Source: an uncultured Clostridia bacterium (GTDB lineage: Bacteria; Bacillota; Clostridia; RGIG6154). Taken from it: a stretch of DNA of 7,186 nt. The first letter of the stretch is position 1, and each line of letters opens with the position of its first letter. A program made the position numbers and the translations under genes. Of this stretch, positions 6,560-7,186 are shown in pieces. The stretch is taken from NCBI GenBank assembly GCA_934446135.1, contig CAKSDT010000089.1, forward strand, positions 1-7,186, written 5' to 3'. The notes beneath the pieces were generated by a model. The model searched no databases and was not told where the DNA came from. It was given only the letters and a program-made list of their open reading frames with translations.

Positions 6560-6835
6560 TTCTTATTTACGGAAGCAGCTTCAAACCTTATTAGCTTTAA
6601 ACCTTATTTAAATTTTTTGATAATAAAAGTTTCAAATTCCTGCAACACAAAGCCAAAGTATAATAACGGAATTATAACTTCTTCCAAGAATTCTTCCGGA
6701 TTGCATGGAATAGGAACTCGAAGTATTAAAAAGACAGTTGATAAGTATAACGGTAATTTAGAAATGAATTATGATAAAACAGAATGTACATTTACCACAG
6801 TAATAGGAATTAACGCAAATACGGCTAAAACATAA
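6560..6835 (+). pseudogene. Remnant of an AgrC-like GHKL histidine kinase (C-terminal end only)
   Basis: The plus-strand frame from just after a stop (6557-6559) to TAA at 6833-6835 encodes about 91 residues. They match the tail of a GHKL ATPase domain: TEAASNL like the N-box (normally N-A-x-E-A-A), LIIKVSNSC like the IxIxNS strand, ITSSKNSSGLHGIGTRSI with the HGIG glycine box, KKTVDKYNGNL, and a final strand FTTVIGIN. The sensor membrane domain, the phospho-histidine region and the start of the N-box are missing, and the stretch between N-box and LIIKVSN looks shorter than usual. A TTG at 6617 could start a 72-residue product, but no ribosome site supports it. The fragment points away from the acyltransferase and ends 16 nt before a strong terminator, so it kept its natural 3' end and lost its 5' end. 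The loss was probably a deletion near 6530-6560. The homology is strong; the deletion is inferred. Confidence 0.75.
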
Positions 6836-6851
6836 AATTCAATACAAAACA

Positions 6852-6905
6852 AAAAATGCTATCCTTTTTCTTGGCATAACGCCTTAAAGAAAGGATAGCA
6901 TTTTT
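6852..6905. terminator. Bidirectional intrinsic terminator between convergent kinase genes
   Basis: A perfect 16-bp inverted repeat (6852-6867 with 6890-6905) has a TGCTATCCTTT core flanked by A-runs on the left and T-runs on the right. Read on the plus strand it ends in TTTTT after the kinase remnant; read on the minus strand it ends in TTTTTTGTTTTG after the kinase at the right edge. It lies 16 nt after one stop codon and 38 nt after the other, so it serves both genes. Confidence 0.9.
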
Positions 6906-6943
6906 AGAATATTTGATTTTAATCAGGTAAAAATAGTGGGTTT

Positions 6944-7186
6944 TTAGGTAAAAATTCGGTTGTCTAAAATTACCGAAACTATAAATTCATTATTCTTCTC
7001 CGAAATAACTACATCTCCCCCATACTTCTGGGCAATACTTTTTACTATAGAAATTCCCTTGCCGTGATTTTTCTTATCTGCCTTATCAGTATGCAACAAA
7101 GGATTTTTAGACAATACAGAATCAATAATTTTATTTTTGCATTTAATAACAGAATAATCGCCTTTATGCTCTGTACTGAAAATAAT
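6944..7186 (-). CDS. GHKL-domain sensor histidine kinase, C-terminal end at window edge
   Basis: The last 80 residues of a protein entering from the right are visible, ending in TAA at 6944-6946. They form the end of a GHKL ATPase domain of the AgrC/CitA-like type (HATPase_c_5 style): a beta strand YSVIKCKNK, a loop of charged residues ADKKNHGKGISIVKSIA with the glycine box HGKG, QKYGGDVVIS, and the closing strand EFIVSVIL. The N-box and the sensor part lie beyond the window. It would be a membrane sensor that passes phosphate to a LytTR or similar response regulator; neither partner is visible. It differs clearly in sequence from the plus-strand remnant, so it is a separate kinase and not a copy. 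The frame is open up to the edge and the gene looks intact. A terminator follows 38 nt after the stop. The family call is good; the signal is unknown. Confidence 0.85.
   Translation of the reverse strand: MIFSTEHKGDYSVIKCKNKIIDSVLSKNPLLHTDKADKKNHGKGISIVKSIAQKYGGDVVISEKNNEFIVSVILDNRIFT

Noticed and set aside
6617..6835. A complete small gene starting at TTG 6617
   Set aside because: No ribosome site precedes it and kinase homology continues upstream of the TTG, so it is better read as part of a truncated kinase.
1..7186. CRISPR array, insertion sequence ends or tRNA genes
   Set aside because: No regularly spaced repeats, transposase motifs, terminal inverted repeats with target duplications, or tRNA cloverleaf signals were found on reading both strands.

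Overview
The window looks like chromosome of a low-GC, anaerobic Gram-positive bacterium, most likely a gut clostridium of the Ruminococcus/Eubacterium type. The reasons are AT-rich codon use, strong GGAGG ribosome sites, TTG as well as ATG starts, a lipobox lipoprotein and AgrC-type GHKL kinases. This is an inference from style, not a species call. Almost every gene is on the minus strand, so transcription runs from right to left.

Right edge (6560-7186): two GHKL histidine-kinase tails point at each other across a long two-way terminator hairpin at 6852-6905. The minus-strand one continues out of the window. The plus-strand one is only the last part of an AgrC-like ATPase domain with no kinase upstream of it, so it is a relic. 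Next (5249-6412) is a membrane acyltransferase of family 3 with TTG start options. Its upstream region holds an 8-base direct repeat.

Centre (584-5235): a three-gene operon follows. It encodes a lipoprotein with a cysteine cluster and a beta-propeller-like repeat structure, a very large ABC-2 permease made of two fused copies of the same module, and a matching ATPase. A good extended -10 promoter lies at 5207-5235. It leaves a leader of about 160 nt containing an orphan reading frame without a start codon and a 12-bp GC-rich hairpin that touches the ribosome site of the lipoprotein. The operon ends in a hairpin plus U-rich terminator at 533-569. The three proteins probably form one membrane machine: ATPase in the cytosol, one chain providing both membrane halves, and a lipid-anchored propeller outside. 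Its substrate cannot be read from the sequence.

Left edge (1-439): an NfeD-family membrane protein with its own strong promoter runs off the window. It is visibly more GC-rich than its neighbours and probably belongs to the conserved backbone.

No tRNA, rRNA, CRISPR array, insertion sequence or phage gene was seen. The most interesting parts are the lipoprotein/fused-permease/ATPase operon with its structured leader, and the decayed agr-like signalling region beside it.
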